64,000 nucleotides of DNA from Rugosibacter aromaticivorans. GTDB taxonomy: Bacteria; Pseudomonadota; Gammaproteobacteria; Burkholderiales; Rhodocyclaceae. Positions within the stretch are counted from its first letter, which is position 1; each line of letters opens with the position of its first letter. The position numbers and the translations under genes were made by a program. The notes below the pieces were generated by a model. That model ran no database searches. It worked only from the letters and a program-made list of their open reading frames with translations, and was not told where the DNA came from. The stretch covers positions 2,666,001 through 2,730,000 of the forward strand of contig NZ_CP010554.1 in the NCBI RefSeq assembly GCF_000934545.1, written 5' to 3'. Positions 63,173 to 64,000 of this stretch are shown one piece after another.

Positions 63173-64000
63173 CGGGATTTGAACTCTTGCCGATGCCGTG
63201 GATCAGGCCACAAGCCAGAGGGGCGATAGAGCATGACGGCGACTAGCGCCAGACCAAAGAGCAGCATGCGCAGATTCTCCGGATCGACCAGCACCTGCCC
63301 GAAAACCGCTTGCTGCACAGGCCCCGCACCATGACGAAAGGCTTCGGGCAAAACGGTCAGCACCAGCGCGCCGAGGATGACGCCGGGAATATGCCCCATG
63401 CCGCCAAGCACCACCATGCACAGCACCATGATCGACTCCATCAGGCTGAAACTTTCCGGCGAGACAAATTCCTGAAAGCTGGCAAACAACCCGCCCGCCA
63501 GACCGCCGAAACTGGCGCCCATGGCAAAAGCCAGCAGCTTGACGTTGCGCGTATTGATGCCGCACGCCTTGGCGGCCATTTCATCCTCGCGGATCGCCGC
63601 CCAGGCACGGCCGATGCGCGAATCCTGCAAACGCAATCCGGCCAGCATGACGATCAGCACCAGCGCCAGAAAAAAATAATAGGTCAGCACCAGCGCGGGG
63701 ATATTCACACCAAAAATTTCCAGCGGTTGTGACAGGGCATGGCCGCCAAGCTGTACGGGATCAATGCCGGCGATGCCCTTGGGACCATTGGTGATGTTCA
63801 CCGGCGCATTCAGGTTATTCATGAAAATGCGCACGATCTCGCCAAAACCCAGCGTCACGATGGCCAGATAATCGCCGCGCAAACGCAACGTCGGCGCACC
63901 CAGCACAACGCCAAAGCCGCACGCGGCAAGCGCGCCCAGCGGCAGGATGGCCCACACCGGCCAATGCAGGCCGAGCTGTGGCGAGGCAAGTAGCGCATAA
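63169..64000 (-). CDS. livM: Branched-chain amino acid ABC transporter permease LivM, C-terminal part (cut by right edge)
   Basis: The frame is open to the right edge and its start lies outside. The visible 277 residues contain the permease core: GDYLAIVTLGFGEIVRIFMN, SRIGRAWAAIREDEMAAKAC, GINTRNVKLLAFAMGASFGG and SLMESIMVLCMVVLGGMGHI, then LYRPSGLWPD near the end. With LivG and LivF it forms the inner-membrane transporter; LivH and a binding protein would be expected further right. Its stop overlaps the livG start by 4 bp. Confidence 0.94.
   Translation of the reverse strand, partial: YALLASPQLGLHWPVWAILPLGALAACGFGVVLGAPTLRLRGDYLAIVTLGFGEIVRIFMNNLNAPVNITNGPKGIAGIDPVQLGGHALSQPLEIFGVNIPALVLTYYFFLALVLIVMLAGLRLQDSRIGRAWAAIREDEMAAKACGINTRNVKLLAFAMGASFGGLAGGLFASFQEFVSPESFSLMESIMVLCMVVLGGMGHIPGVILGALVLTVLPEAFRHGAGPVQQAVFGQVLVDPENLRMLLFGLALVAVMLYRPSGLWPDPRHRQEFKSR

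Overview
The window looks like a contiguous chromosomal segment of a betaproteobacterium (Burkholderiales/Nitrosomonadales sense; genus not resolved). The evidence is conserved betaproteobacterial gene neighbourhoods: rubredoxin-pilGHIJ-chpA divergent from thiD-thiE-hemL, pcm-rhodanese-tolC-waaA-waaC, yqgE-ruvX-pyrR-pyrB-pyrX, yggS-proC-yggT next to pilT-pilU, and an outer-membrane protein-glnK-amtB cluster. Two Gram-negative trimeric porins are also present. Nearly all of it is coding. I see no rRNA, tRNA, CRISPR array or intact mobile element; the only transposon trace is a frameshifted IS110-type remnant.

Layout. 1-6.5 kb (minus): chemosensory operon for twitching motility (rubredoxin, pilG, pilH, pilI, pilJ, chpA cut by the left edge). 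6.7-9.6 kb (plus): thiD, thiE, hemL. 9.7-15.7 kb (minus): corA, mtgA, aroE, tonB, RNase II-type rnb. 16-22 kb: porin, YqiA esterase, uppP, a VapBC-like toxin-antitoxin pair, a cysteine-cluster protein, thiC and the IS110 remnant. 22-29.7 kb (plus): TetR regulator, RND efflux pair, pcm, rhodanese, tolC. 29.7-35 kb: lipopolysaccharide/polysaccharide genes waaA, waaC, a family 2 glycosyltransferase and a WbpM/CapD-like dehydratase. 35-42 kb: carbonic anhydrase, AsmA, a secreted orphan, second porin, comM, ubiK. 42-45 kb: nitrogen-regulated torF-like gene, glnK and amtB behind NtrC-like and sigma-54 sites. 45-48.8 kb: hydroxyacid reductase, mscL, exported peroxiredoxin, photolyase. 48.8-52.7 kb: yqgE, ruvX and the pyrimidine cluster with a dihydroorotase-like gene that lacks its metal-binding histidines. 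52.7-57.4 kb: yggU, yggT, proC, yggS, pilT, pilU. 57.4-64 kb: a gene needing a -1 frameshift, an RNA methyltransferase, CopD-like, SDR and ferredoxin-reductase genes, and livF-livG-livM (livM cut by the right edge).

The most striking signal is not a gene. A roughly 24-bp sequence with core AGTCGGCGCTGGTGATACGG recurs about 15 times, roughly once every 4 kb, in both orientations and almost always inside coding sequences of unrelated genes. It is read in four different frames (VGAGDT-like, SPAPTF-like, ITSADY-like and KSARAIRR-like peptides), so the DNA rather than a protein motif is what is shared. It usually lies in linkers or variable loops. Two longer in-frame insertions, in waaA and in the glycosyltransferase, also carry degenerate copies. 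It resembles no uptake sequence or REP element I know and may be a protein-tolerated dispersed repeat family or a functional DNA signal.
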